Position numbers and translations under genes: made by a program
Notes under the pieces: generated by a model
Told to the model about the DNA's origin: nothing
Databases searched by the model: none
The model's input: the letters and a program-made list of their open reading frames with translations, nothing else
Shown here: positions 35,829 through 47,121 of the stretch, piece by piece
Numbering within the stretch: position 1 is the first letter of the stretch
Layout of the letters: every line of letters starts with the position of its first letter
Origin: Kalaharituber pfeilii
Lineage: Eukaryota; Ascomycota; Pezizomycetes; Pezizales; Pezizaceae
Assembly: GCA_015179045.1 (NCBI GenBank)
Contig: WHUZ01000017.1
Span: forward strand, 496,001 to 560,000
DNA length: 64,000 bases
Direction: 5' to 3'

Positions 35829-36866
35829 ACATGGTATTTCCTTGTTAACAATAGGAGCTTGTTTGAGCTTTGTAAGGCGAGATGCGGGCAATGGAGATGG
35901 AGCCCCCCATTCCTTCATAGTGTGAGCATCATTGGTGCGCTATTGTGGTTGTGGATAGTCTGGGTATGGGTGCTTGGCATTAGAAGTTTGGGATGCGGAG
36001 CAACTAGCCATTAGTGCGATATCGCTGAATCAATGATAGGTGTACAATTACTTAGGCAACAGTACCAAGGGATAAACCGAGCGAAGCTAAATCCATTTAT
36101 TTTCCCTTGAGTGCGATCCCTAACATCTCAATGTCGTGGCTTTCTCTATCAATCCACCGTTGCATACTTTAATAGTCTATATAGTGGCCAAATAGTACAA
36201 ACAAAATTCAAAATAAACGAGTGTGCCAGTTGTTGTACTGTTGATATAACAGAGAAGACTATTAATTTGCATGCACTAACAAATGTGCCTGTAGTCATTC
36301 CTAGTAAAAACAAAGGAAGTGGCGGAAGATCTGTTTCCTTGATGTTTGACACTTTTGTATTATGTACATAAGAAGTACAATTCAAACAACCTATAACTCT
36401 TTGAGCGGCTTTGTTTTCGCTAGCATTCTCTGTAAAAAATTGAGATGTCGTTGTTTTACAAGGGGCGGCTGCACGGCTGCATATGCGCCCAAGGGATACT
36501 AGTCCATGGAAGCTATACCATGAGAGAAGTTGGCTCTCATCAAAACATGTTGTTGTCAGCAAGAAACCAATTAAGACCTGTCCTTGCAGTCTACCATCGT
36601 GAGATGAATTGGTTTTAAGCCTGACAGAGGTTAGTGTGGTGGAAGCTGTTTGACTTGTCTGAATCGAGAAGCAAATGCTGCACTAATCGAGTAATTACTA
36701 CCGTAAATGAAATAGTACAGCAATACCATTTCCGAAGGGGGCAACTCCTTAGTCAGCAGCCAGAGCATGGCAGCCATACCTCGGTGATACCTGAGACTGC
36801 TATTGGGAGCGCAGTCACGTTTTCAGACGGCTTCGAAGAGAGAATAGACAAACGAAAGCACCAAAA
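35829..36866. other. Intergenic, no gene called
   Basis: A minus frame of 137 codons (36149-36562) has no motif. 36350-36380 contains a palindromic TTGTATTATGTACATAAGAAG segment similar to one at 27520-27550. Confidence 0.4.
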
Positions 36867-37795
36867 TTAACCTGTGAAGTCCGTGAGGAAACCGGTACCC
36901 TTGGCGGACCCTGAATTTAACAATTCATCTATGAGCGATGGTAGCATTAATCTGGTGGATGGCGAGGCTGATGTGCTTTGAGATGCTGCTGTTCTGAACG
37001 ATGCAACGTCATCACTGTCATCAGGGACCTGGTTATCCTCAATTGCCAATAATTGTATTCTGAGATTATCTGTTTCAGGTGGTATGTTTGTAACATTTGG
37101 TTGATTATGTACTGTTGAAGACTGGATTTCATTGCTTATTAGAAAATCGAGACGGTTGTTGATTTCTCGCAGTTGAATTGACGTCACATTGTTGGATTCC
37201 AATGATTGGTGCACTATTTCGTGCAACCTCACTTGACTTCCAGAAGCTTCTGCTGCAGTATGGCTATCAAGAGATCAAATTTTCTGTATCCCGGTGATAG
37301 AGCTAATGCTGTAGACCTCCTAACTTACCATTGAATAATCCCCAACATCAAGGTCAAACTCAACTTGTACTGTTGTATATCCTCAATAAAGATCACAACT
37401 TCTGCTTCCTTCTACATTACCCATTTAATCCTATTGAGCAAAACGCTTGCTTTGTTAGGTGGAGGTTGCATGCAGTTGGGATGATACCTCACTCAGATAC
37501 TTGTCCAGGCTGGAAGTGATCAAAACACATCCACTCAAAGTTATACCAAGGTGATGAATAGATATCATTTTTAATCTGCTTTAGTTTGAAATCATAGTTG
37601 TCCCACCAATAAACAGCTGAATCTGGCAGAGGATGAGATCCATATCTTGCATTTCTTCTATTAGGCGGTTTATGGATACTTCTGCCTGCGTCGCTCGCAC
37701 TCCACAATCATAGAGATCCTTCAGCATGCTTACAATCTTGGCCGACATCACAACGAGGCCAGCAATTAAGCAGCTATAGACAGTACGTCAGCCAT
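36867..37795 (-). pseudogene. Fungal N-terminal-domain (STAND/ankyrin-type) protein, frameshifted
   Basis: The minus strand begins at ATG 37795-37793 with MADVLSIA, the opening signature of the fungal N-terminal domain found in front of NACHT, ankyrin and related proteins (typically MADPLSIAAGIAGL). One base is missing after the GCT GC at 37772-37769: the frame then stops at TAA, but the next frame continues LIAGLVVMSAKIVSMLKDLY and on through RATQAEVSINRLIEEMQDMD, exactly the expected helical pattern. A later exon (about 37268-36867, acceptor TTGATAG) reads a helical EINNRLDFLI segment and an acidic/Ser-rich tail ending GFLTDFTG. No NTPase or repeat domain follows. Such proteins are often fungal self/nonself receptors; here only a broken N-terminus remains. 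Confidence 0.5.
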
Positions 37796-38377
37796 CTTCT
37801 TTTTCGTAAACTCATTAGATGAACGGGGAGTCAAACGGAGTTTGGTGAAGGGAATATGCCAGTCCTGTTGGGAAATAATTTAAGGAACTCCAACAGTGAT
37901 TGACGGGAAAGCTAGACTGGTGTGAATTAGAGGATTTGCTTGGTGGACTGGAATGGCCAGCTAGTAATCCTCGTTACCAAGAAACCAAGTACCCTCATGA
38001 AGCACCTACGACTGCAATAAGCGAGGTGTTACAGACTCTGTCGTACGTCAGAAGGTATGGAAACTACTAATTTAATTTCAACTCTCTTTGATACTGCATC
38101 TCAAATTCCCTTAAAACTCAGTCCGGCGAATCTCTTAATTTTGTCGAGACCTCGAGCTTGGAAATCGGACATTTTTTTTACCGTTACAAGGCTAGTCTCA
38201 TGCGCCCTTCGTTTCACGTTTTCCAGGACTGCATGCGAAGGCTTCTAGAAACCATGGAGTCTTGGTATGAGACTACTAGGTGAAGCTGATAAGCAACTTG
38301 GATCGAAAATGTAGCAAGTAGTGCAACAAAAATTGAAAATGAGTTACTCTGGTTCCAGCTCTAAAATCAAAAGCGAG
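37796..38377. other. Intergenic, no gene seen
   Basis: No supported feature; a short internal repeat GAGTTACTCTGGTTC / GAGTCACTCAGGTTC lies at 38341-38388. Confidence 0.4.
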
Positions 38378-38632
38378 TCACTCAGGTTCAAACTTCCAAT
38401 TGATCATCGCTAGAATTTCTAACTCCCGCTCCATCCATACGCCTCGCATAATTTTCATTGCCAGTTTCCAAGTGGTAGACATAGAGATGAACGGCAGCAA
38501 CAGGACCATCAAGTATATGTTGTTCCACCATATTGGATGCAAGAATGATACATTTACAAGTAGACTATTGAACGGAGATTTGCTGCTGCCGTTGAAGGCT
38601 TGCATGGGGTTATCAATCGAGGGTCTTGGCAT
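38378..38632 (-). CDS. Possible small membrane protein or C-terminal exon
   Basis: 84 codons from ATG 38632-38630 (MPRPSIDNPMQAFNGSSKS). Residues about 33-52 are hydrophobic (WNNIYLMVLLLPFISMSTTW), suiting one transmembrane helix, followed by a charged helix ending in WKFEPE. The frame extends upstream without ATG, so this might instead be the last exon of a longer gene. No family recognised. Confidence 0.3.
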   Translation of the reverse strand: MPRPSIDNPMQAFNGSSKSPFNSLLVNVSFLHPIWWNNIYLMVLLLPFISMSTTWKLAMKIMRGVWMERELEILAMINWKFEPE

Positions 38633-38801
38633 GAGATTACTCAGCTTCAAACAACATGGCCTAGATAATTGGAAAGACCCACCTCTCTATCGAATCAAGT
38701 AACTTTCGTTACCAATATAAAAATTGGCAACTGCAAACTGAACAGATAACTGCCTTGGTAGGTGGATTCCTGACAGCGCTCCATAGGGGTATGGTATGAG
38801 A

Positions 38802-39369
38802 CTACCCCAGCAGCTCTTCCAGCAGCAGCTCGCTCCCTTTCTTCCTGCTGGCTCTCAATCGGACGTTCAATATGTAGCCCCTCGAGCTCGCATAGCTGTC
38901 TTTTCCCGGATAATGTAAGTTGCCCCTTGGTAGGTTGACTGTTCCCATGTGTTTCCTTTCTTCGGAATCAGGTATTTTCCTGCACTTCCATTTCTTCCTC
39001 AAATCTTAGATTATCTCTTCCGATGACCTGATCCTTCTCCCCTTTAACGAACCTGTGGAGTGATTCCAGGATCATCAGCCTCTCCATGACATCTCTCCTA
39101 GTCTCAAATGGTACCGCCGTTATGCCTCTCGTTACCCTACGCGTGTTGTATTGCTACTGCCTAAGTTCTTTTATGTCATCATCTACTTTCCTCTCCCGTT
39201 TGCATGTTCCTCCCAAGCTCAACTCCCCAAGCATGCTATGGGTCTGCAGAAATTCTTGTATAGTTAGTCTCGTTTCTAGCGGCCCAAATTGATTCAACCT
39301 GTTTGCTATTGTCCATACCACGTTCTCCAGATTTAGCCACCTCTGGAAGAGAGTGTGTATGTATGTCAA
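38802..39369 (-). pseudogene. Coding-like charged relic, unknown
   Basis: Two or three minus-strand open segments in different frames together read like a helical charged protein (TIANRLNQFGPLETRLTIQE, then ITAVPFETRRDVMERLMILE and REETHG-type basic parts), separated by stops at about 39153 and 39000. No ATG at the head. Either an intron-split gene I cannot chain or a decayed one. Confidence 0.25.
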
Positions 39370-39549
39370 CCTTACAGTATGTTCTTTACAGAACCTCAGC
39401 CCCGCTAGTCAGTATTCTAGGCTTTAAATTCAATTATCAGAACTTCCCTCTTCATTATACCCAGCATATATTCTTCTTTCTCTATTTCCTCTTCGGTAGT
39501 CTCGCATCATACACGAACTTTAGATGTTACCTCGCGAATTATGATATTT

Positions 39550-39625
39550 TTTAAAAAAAAAATAAAAAAAAAATAAAAAAAAGTTACCCCAAATCCTTCC
39601 TTTTTTTCTTTTTTCTTTTTTTTTG
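39550..39625. repeat. Opposed poly(A)/poly(T) tracts
   Basis: A-rich run (39550-39582, A tracts broken by single T) followed after 17 bp by a T-rich run (39600-39624). This is what two poly(A)-tailed retroposons inserted tail to tail would leave, but no body of either could be defined. Confidence 0.5.
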
Positions 39626-39904
39626 ACCATGGAACCCCGCATACAAATCCTTACTTAAATGTGTGAGGACCAGAATTTGTCCAACTACAATGCTACTGAC
39701 GTACAATAAGTAATATACCCTCTGGTAAATGATTGGTACATACACAAGTACATAGATCCAAGGCACAAATCGACAAAAACGTGCACACCTTTCACTAGTT
39801 CCTTGGCAACAGGAATGATATGATGATGATGCATAGAACAGAATGATGGAGGTTGATTCGGACAGGGCAGAAGTAGAGAAAAAAGGACACAGACTAGCTT
39901 CGAG

Positions 39905-40147
39905 ATACGCCGTGCTAAGTACCAATTGTAAGCTTTAAGCGTAATATCACCACGTCTTTATTGCATCCATGCTCTATAGCGTAGTCCAAGGCAGTCTTGA
40001 AAGCAGCATATTTGGCCTTCGTAATATCAAATTTGTTATGTTTAAGAATAGATCTGCCACCCTCGCGTGCCATTATTTAACTGCAATATGCGGTTATCGC
40101 CGTTCATACTACTGAGATTAATATCATTGCCGTTAACGCCGGCAGGA

Positions 40148-40178
<31 letters not shown>

Positions 40179-40800
40179 GTTTGAGGAGCTTGCCAACGCC
40201 GTCATGAACTTTAGCAGCTGCCGTATTCAGAGGTGTCCATCCATCAAGGTCAGCCATATTGACGTCAACTCTGTCATCTGCCAGCAGCTCCACCACCCCG
40301 TCATGATGTTTGTCAGCCGTAGTAATCAGTGGTGTCCAGCGTTCTTTGTCACATTGATGTCAACTCTGTCATCTGCCACCAGCAGCTTGACTACCTTGTC
40401 ATGTTACTTTGCAGCTGTTATCAACAGCAGCGTGTCGTCATATATGTTAGCCATATTGGCATGTCATCTGCCGGCAGGATCTTGACCACCTTGTCATGTC
40501 CTCCAACACTGGCACCATGGATTGTGCCTCCTTCCACACTTGCTCCTCTCTCCATTAATGACTTGCAAATGCTTTCACGGCCCATGTATGGCAATCGGTC
40601 TTCTGAATCGTTCTCCTCTATGTATGTTCCTGAAGTGAGCCGAGTTCGAGCAACATTCAAAACCTCTGGGGACAGGCATCCTGCCTGAGTGCACACTGGC
40701 CGTTTGCTCCACTTATGATCGCCTGGTCTCAGCTTGCCCCGAGTCCCATCAAGCCATGGAATTGCCCTAAGATACCGGTAGCCACAGATGTGCCTCAAAT
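39905..40800 (-). pseudogene. Decayed ankyrin-repeat protein
   Basis: Minus strand, in changing frames: GASVGGHDKVVKIL (about 40500), HDKVVKLLVADDRVDINV (about 40390), WTPL-type starts, HHDGVVELLADDRVDVNMAD then LDGWTPLNTAAAKVHDGVGK (40300-40180), and after an A28 run a last TALDYAIEHGCNKDVVIL (about 39960). These are ankyrin helices (D.xGWTPL..AA..GH..VV..LL) spaced about 33 residues apart. At least three frameshifts and a 28-base A tract inside a repeat show it is dead. Upstream (40800-40560) a charged open segment may be the N-terminal part. Confidence 0.7.
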
Positions 40801-41113
40801 GTCATGCAGGTTGAGAGGCTCTGCATTCACCAGCTTTCGGGGTGATGCCCTATTTAATTTTTAATTATGTTAGCGTGTCCAGCTTCCAACATACAGATGT
40901 TTCATTGATGTGCCTGAAAGGTTTACTCGAGCGGCGGTTCTATTCAACAAGGGGAGACATTCATTGCTTGAGAAGTATGAACGTTTGATTCTTTTTTTCT
41001 CTCCCTGCATTTTGACTATTCACTGTCATTTTTGTTTTTATACATCTCCTTTGAGGGGAAGTGATGGTAATAGCCTGCGCTAACACTAAATCTGCATCAC
41101 AGTGAAATGGTAA
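40801..41113. other. Spacer before element X
   Basis: No gene seen; left flank of the X insertion. Confidence 0.5.
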
Positions 41114-41120
41114 TGTATGG
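41114..41120. repeat. Target duplication of element X, left
   Basis: TGTATGG directly before the left terminal inverted repeat; the same 7-mer follows the right one at 47200-47206. A 9-mer AATGTATGG is also shared if two bases of the right end are counted. Confidence 0.75.
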
Positions 41121-41198
41121 TTGTTCTCGTGCCCAGACTCTCTTGGCACGCTTAAATAATTCGCGAAAGGAAGAGAGTCTGGTACGAAACATCTCCGA
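41121..41198 (+). repeat. Left TIR of element X
   Basis: 78 bp, identical to the inverse of 47122-47199. It contains its own 12-bp inverted repeat, CCAGACTCTCTT (41133-41144) against AAGAGAGTCTGG (41171-41182), so each end can fold into a hairpin. It ends in ACATCTCCGA, the array motif. Confidence 0.9.
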
Positions 41199-41244
41199 GG
41201 TCTAGCTTACTTTTGCTCCGGTCCCGGAGCTGATTAGCGCATGA

Positions 41245-41278
41245 CACTAAAATAGCGCTGCATGGCGCTATTTTAGTG
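41245..41278. repeat. Perfect 14-bp stem hairpin
   Basis: CACTAAAATAGCGC (41245-41258) and GCGCTATTTTAGTG (41265-41278) with a 6-nt loop. Confidence 0.9.
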
Positions 41279-41489
41279 CAATGCTATGCAAATGATAGTC
41301 AGAATATTGAGAGATCTACTGTATCTAGACAGTATTTCTAGAAATACTTTCATATTTGCTAACATGTTTGCAACTTTAGCTAGATTTCTCAGTATAGTTT
41401 ATATATTGTACCTTAATAGTACAGCCATTTTCATCTCCGATACCTATTGCTCTTTTCCGGAGCTTCATTTACCTGCTTTCTGCATTTGA

Positions 41490-43380
41490 AGTAGCCTTTA
41501 TAGTATATATATAAGTTTCTGTTCCAAAAGAGCACATGTCCGGAGATGAATTATGTGAGTTGTTACTTATTAGAGTAGGTCTAAAAGATTCCTAATTCCA
41601 TCTCCGGTAATCTTAGTCCTTCTTATGGCTTACTCGGAGCAGTTGTTATGAGTTCACCGTAACTGTAGGGTGGACGGAGTAGCCTTTATATAATATAAGT
41701 TTCTGCTCCGAAAGAGCACAACTGTAATGGATGGTGGTAAATGCAGAGAGTTACCGTCCGCCAGGCGAAAAAGACACTTGACCAGCGATACTCGCTAGTC
41801 CTCTGCGTAGCTCATATAGCATTCATTTTGCAACTGCGACGCCGGCGCCCGGCTGTCGCATATCGCCTATGTCGCATATGCATATACTGTATGTGTGCGC
41901 GCATCTACTGACCGCCTGCCCTACGGTTGCAGTGAATCCGTAATAACAACATGTCCGAAGATGAATATGTGAGTTGGTACTTATTAGAGTAGATACTGTA
42001 GATCTAAAAGATTCCTAATTCCATCTCCGGTAACCTTAGTCCTTCTTGTGGCTTACTCGGAGCAGTTGTTATGGGTTCACCGTAGTAACCGTAGGGTAGA
42101 CAGAGGGGCCTTTATATAGTACTTATACAAGTGTCTGCACACAACATGTCCGGAGAATATGTGAGTTAGTACTTATCAGAGTAGGTCCAAAAGACTCCTA
42201 ATTCCATCTCCGGTAACCTTAGTCCTTCTTGTGGCTTACTTGGAGCAGTTGTCATGAGTTGACTGTAACCGTAGGGTGGATAGCCGGGAGTAGCCTTTAT
42301 ACAAGTTTCTGCTTCGAAAGAGCACAACATGTCTAGAGATGAATGATGTGAGTTGTTACTTATCAGAGTAGGTCTAAAGGACTCTGATTCTATCTCCAGT
42401 AATGTTAATCCTTCTTGTAGCTTACTTGCAGCAGTTGTTATGAGTTTACTGTAACCGTAGGGTAGACAGAGTAGCCTTTATATAGTACTTATACAAGTTT
42501 CTGCACAGAACATGTCCGGAGATGAACTTGTGAGTTGGTACTTATTAGAATAGATCTAAAAGATTCCTAATTCCATCTCCGGTAACCTTAGACCTTCTTA
42601 TGGCTTACTCGGAGCAGTTGTTATGAGTTCACCGTAACCGTAGGGTAGACAGAGTAGCCTATATACAAGTTTCTGCTCCGAAAGAGCACAACATGTCCGG
42701 AGATGAACTTGTGAGTTGGTACTTATCAGAGTAGATCTAAAAGATTCCTAATTCCATCTCCGGTAACCTTAGTCCTTCTTGTGACTTACTTGGAGCAGTT
42801 GTTATAGGTTCACCGTAACCGTAGGGTGGACCGAGTAGCCTTTATACAAGTTTCTGCTCCGAAAGAGCACAACATGTCCGGAGATGAATATGTGAGTTGG
42901 TACTTATCAGAGTAGATCTAAAAGATTCCTAATTCCATCTCCGGCAGCCTTAGTCCTTCTTGTGGCTTACTCGGAGCAGTTGTTATGAGTTGACTGTAAC
43001 CGTAGGGTGGACAGCCGGGAGTAGCCTTTATACAAGTTTCTGCTCCGAAAGAGCACAACATGTCCGGAGATGAACATATGAGTTGGTACTTATCAGAGTA
43101 GGTCTAAAAGACTCCTAATTTCATCTCCGGCAACCTTAGTCCTTCTTGTGGCTTACTCGGAGCAGTTGTTATAGGTTCACCGTAACCGTAGGGTGGACCG
43201 AGTAGCCTTTATATAGTACTTATACAAGTTTCTGCACACAACATGTCCGGAGATGAACATGTGAGTTAGTATTTATCAGAGTAGGTCTAAAAGACTCCTA
43301 ATTCCATCTCCGGTAACCTTAGTCCTTCTTGTGGCTTATTCGGAGCAGTTGTTATGAGTTCACCGTAACCGTAGAGTGCC
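41490..43380. repeat. Satellite-like array of ~183-bp units, nine copies
   Basis: Units start CATGTCCGGAGATGA at 41535, 41950, 42145, 42328, 42511, 42692, 42873, 43059 and 43242 (period 181-195; the first gap of 415 contains a unique ~210-bp insert at 41733-41945). Every unit holds TCCGGAGATGA and, about 50 bp on, TTCCATCTCCGG, i.e. an inverted pair, plus CCGAAAGAGCACAAC, TACTCGGAGCAGTTG and AACCGTAGGGTGG. Non-coding. Confidence 0.88.
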
Positions 43381-43974
43381 AGTGGACGGTTGGTAGATGC
43401 ACACGTGTATCCGAAATGCGCATATGCAATGCAGGCAATATGTGAGCCGAGTGGTAACAGCATCGCAGTCGCATAAATATGCTATAAATTCAGCTGATGA
43501 TGCCTCATTGCTTGCCATAGAGAGAGAGGCCTGCTATACCTGTTAAATTGTAATGAATTGGTCAGGTCGGGTCAGAGTCAGGATTCAGGGTTTAGGGTCC
43601 GGATAGCAGGCATCAGGGCGGGTTCACAGCAGGCAGAGGCAGTCGGGCTATATAGTACGGAGAGGTAGATGTATTGAAAGCTTAATACAACTTGGGTAGA
43701 ATACAAGTTGTTGCGTGAGAGTCATAGAGAGTGGGGAGGGAGGACCTCTTTTATAGAGAGCCCTCATGGCCAAATTCCAATCCTTCGGGCAAGCAAACAA
43801 ACAAGCAAGAGAAATGCATGGAAGACTAAACAAACAAGAGAAATACATGGAAGACTAAGGAAATAACTAGAACCAGGTGGAATTTTCAGAACGAGCTCAG
43901 TGATACGTGTGCTGGTTGTCGGAGCTGGGAGGTCACGGGTAAAGGGTCCACCGGGTCGGGGCATCGGGAAAATC

Positions 43975-44445
43975 TCCGGAGATGCTTTCACGTTCTCCGA
44001 TGTGATTGCAACAACCTTTAAACCAAATTTCTCAGTATGTTTCACCTATTATGCTATATTAGTATAAATATTTTCATCTCCGGTACATATTGCTCTTCTC
44101 CGGAGCTTCACTTACCTGATCCTCCATCAGCGATATCAACGGTGAAACGACTAGGATACTTTTACACTTCTCATATAAGAAAGCGAGCACAAAACAATAT
44201 GACTTTCCATCACCAGTCTTTTTAATGCATAGCTGACCCTTGCCTTCCATGATGCGTGCAGCAACTTCCACCTGCCATGCTAAAACTTTGAGTGGCAAGT
44301 CCCGGCTCAGGGCAGTCTGCCTAGCAACTTCACTAATTTGCATTCGTAAGTCCCCAACTTCCTTGATCTCCGATTCAACAAACAACCTTCCGGAGGAGAC
44401 CTCTGCTAGTATTTCATCAATAGTATGCCCTGTAAGGACATCTCG
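43975..44445 (-). pseudogene. RecQ-like helicase, 5' exons (Walker A and motif Ia)
   Basis: An exon of exactly 110 codons (44445-44116) bounded by acceptor GGAGATAG and donor GTAAGTG reads RDVLTGHTIDEIL..., LKVLAWQVEVAARIMEGKGQ (Q-motif-like), KTGDGKSYCFVLAF (Walker A; normally TGAGKS, here TGDGKS) and ILVVSPLISLMEDQ (motif Ia). After an intron of 85 nt (44115-44031) a second exon from 44030 reads KFGLKVVAITSENVKASPE, the usual RecQ continuation, then dissolves into the CATCTCCGGAGAT motif near 43975. An upstream mini-exon sequence (VILGNIAYAVGKFARK) lies at about 44580-44649, the unit that was amplified in the next array. Motifs II to VI are absent here but present in element Y. Confidence 0.78.
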
Positions 44446-44559
44446 CTATCTCCGGTACGCTTTCGCTCAGTGGTGCCGTCTTCGGAGATGATTTTGTTCC
44501 ATGGTGCATTCTTCTACTATGCAGAGGTTTACACTTTGAGTACCGTAACCAAGCGCCAA

Positions 44560-45950
44560 GACAAATGCCAAGATCATGTTCAACTCACCTCTTTACACAG
44601 TCTTTACGCGCAAACTTCCCAACAGCATAGGCTATGTTACCCAGAATGACCTCGGAGATGGTATGTAACATCTTTAGCATATGCAAAAGTAAATGGCACC
44701 CTTAGTTTCCATCTCCGGTGTTTTCAGGTCAATTCGGAGATGAATTAGTGTATCGCTGTTTGTAACTCACCTCTTTACGTGCCCGCCTTCCTCAACCACG
44801 CAAACTTCCCAACAGCATGAGAAGTGTTACCCAGAATGACCTCGGAGATGGTATGTAACATCTTTAGCATATGCAAAAGTAAATGGCACCCTTAGTTTCC
44901 ATCTCCGGTGTTCTCAGGTCAATTCGGAGATGAATTAGTATGTCGCTGCTTGTCACTCACCTCTTTACGTGCCCGCCTTCCTCAACCACGAAAACTTCCC
45001 AACAGCATGAGAAGTGTTACTCAGAATGACCTCGGAGATGGTATGTAACATCTTTAGCATATGTAAAATTAAATGGCACCCTTAGTTTCCATCTCCGGTG
45101 TTCTCAGGTCAATTCGGAGATGAATTAGTATGTCGGTGCTTGTCACTCACCTCTTTACGTACCCGCCTGCCTCAACCACGCAAACTTCCCATGCTGAACC
45201 ACGCAAACTTCCCAACAGCATGAGAAGTGTTACTCAGAATGACTTCGGAGATGGTATGTAACATCTTTAGCATATGTAAAATTAAATGGCACCCTTAGTT
45301 TCCATCTCCGGTGTTCTCAGGTCAATTCGGAGATGAATTAGTATGTCGCTGCTTGTCACTCACCTCTTTACGTGCCCGCCTTCCTCAACCACGAAAACTT
45401 CCCAACAGCATGAGAAGTGTTACCCAGAATGGCCTCGGAGATGGTATGTAACATCTTTAGCATATGTAAAATTAAATGGCACCCTTAGTTTCCATCTCCG
45501 GTGTTCTCAGGTCAATTCAGAGATGAATTAGTATGTCGGTGCTTGTCACTCACCTCTTTACGTACCCGCCTTCCTCAACCGCGCAAACTTCCCACCCTCA
45601 ACCACACAAACTTCCCAACAGCATGAGAAGTGTTACTCAGAATGACTTCGGAGATGGTATGTAACATCTTTAGCATATGCAAAATTAAATAGTACCCTTA
45701 GTTTCCATCTCCGGTGTTCTCAGGTCAATTCGGAGATGAATTAGTGTATCGCTGTTTGTAACTCACCTCTTTACGTGCCCGCCTTCCTCAACCACGAAAA
45801 CTTCCCAACAGCATGAGAAGTGTTACTCAGAATGACTTCGGAGATGGTATGTAACATCTTTAGCATATGCAAAAGTAAATGGCACCCTTAGTTTCCATCT
45901 CCGGTGTTTTCAGGTCAATTCGGAGATGAATTAGTGTATTGGTGCTTGTA
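44560..45950 (-). repeat. Array of 190/213-bp units made from an exon-intron segment
   Basis: Seven copies with TCGGAGATGGTATG at 44651, 44841, 45031, 45244, 45434, 45647 and 45837 (spacing 190, 190, 213, 190, 213, 190); a diverged eighth lies at 46886. On the minus strand each unit reads a ~70-bp exon-like piece (GTCATTCTGGGTAACACTTC ... CACGTAAAGAG), a donor GTGAGT, an intron-like part with two CATCTCCGG-type motifs, and ends CATCTCCGAG. All but the first (44580-44649) have a TAA in the exon piece, so the copies are not coding. Confidence 0.82.
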
Positions 45951-46146
45951 CCGACCGCCCTGTACCGATCACCACACGCGGGTTCACCGCAACCGTAGGG
46001 CGGGCGCACGCCGTCACACTGATATATTGAACTTTTTTTCTTTGTTTTTAACATCACGTAACAACGAGCTCAGCGGTACCAACCGTCGCGTGTGCTGGTT
46101 GTCGGAGCTGGGAGGTCTCGGGTAAGGGGTCGGGAATCGGTTCATC

Positions 46147-46420
46147 ACACTCTCGCACCATCATATAGAAGCTGTCGTACCTGTCAAATTCAGCTCATAC
46201 TGCCACCTCTCGCACCGTCGTATAGGACCTGTCATACCGGTCAAATTCGGCTCATTCTGCCATATCTCGCACCGTCGTATAGGACCTGCCATACCGGTCA
46301 AATTTGGCTCATTCTGCCACCTCTCGTACTACCAAGGGAGGCCTTCTATACCTGTGAAATGCAGCTCATCTCCCGCCGTCGAGCGGCACCTGCCATACCT
46401 GTTACATTCTGCCATATCGA
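46147..46420. repeat. ~60-bp tandem repeat block
   Basis: Four copies around CTCGCACCGTCGTATAGG with ATACCGGTCAAATT and GCTCATTCTGCC (starts near 46152, 46207, 46268, 46322). Diverged copies occur in element Y at 52838-52970 and in X at 43513. Confidence 0.75.
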
Positions 46421-47121
46421 AATATAGAGTATATGTGCGTGAGGTATTGAGACCACACATGTAACTAAAATTGGCATTCGATGTAAGCATCTGACGAGTT
46501 GCCTCATTAATAACGTTATCTGTCACTTTACGGGCATCCAGACATGCAAGCTTAAATGTTGTGTGGCATGACGACATACGGAATTATATATGAAGTAGGG
46601 ACGTCGGGCCTTACTAGTGAGGTGTTCAGATGCAGGGCTTCCCGGCAAGGTATTTAGACGTCTGGGTCTACTAGCTAGAAGAATGTCAGAACGCACGAAC
46701 ACATGGGATGTATCCAATTATCATGACACTACGCCCGCATGTCAGGACACATTTTCGTTATTCCTGATGTGATACAGTCTGCGGAGATGCTTTTATTCCT
46801 GTTCTTCTACTATACAGAGGTTTATGCATTGAGTAGCCTAGACAAGTCTACCTTTTAACTTGGCCTTATATTATCCAGAATGACCTCGGAGATGGTGTAT
46901 AGTATCTTTATCATATATAATAATAACTAGTGCCCTTAGTTTCTATCTCCGGTATTTTTGGAGCAATTCGGAGAGGAATTAGAATATTAGGTGCTCGTAC
47001 TGAGCTTTCTCTACTACTACATATGCATAATGTGAATGCCGCTAAGGAGCACACTAGCATCTCCGGAACATGCGCTAGCATCTCCGGCCCTCTTGGCACC
47101 CGGAGCTGGAGAGCCCCCATT

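Noticed and set aside
41490..43380. Regular repeats resembling a CRISPR array
   Set aside because: Units are ~183 bp and similar along their whole length, with no unique spacers; a eukaryotic satellite-like array.
43580..43600. Telomere-like TTTAGGG
   Set aside because: A single copy in a G-rich stretch; no array.
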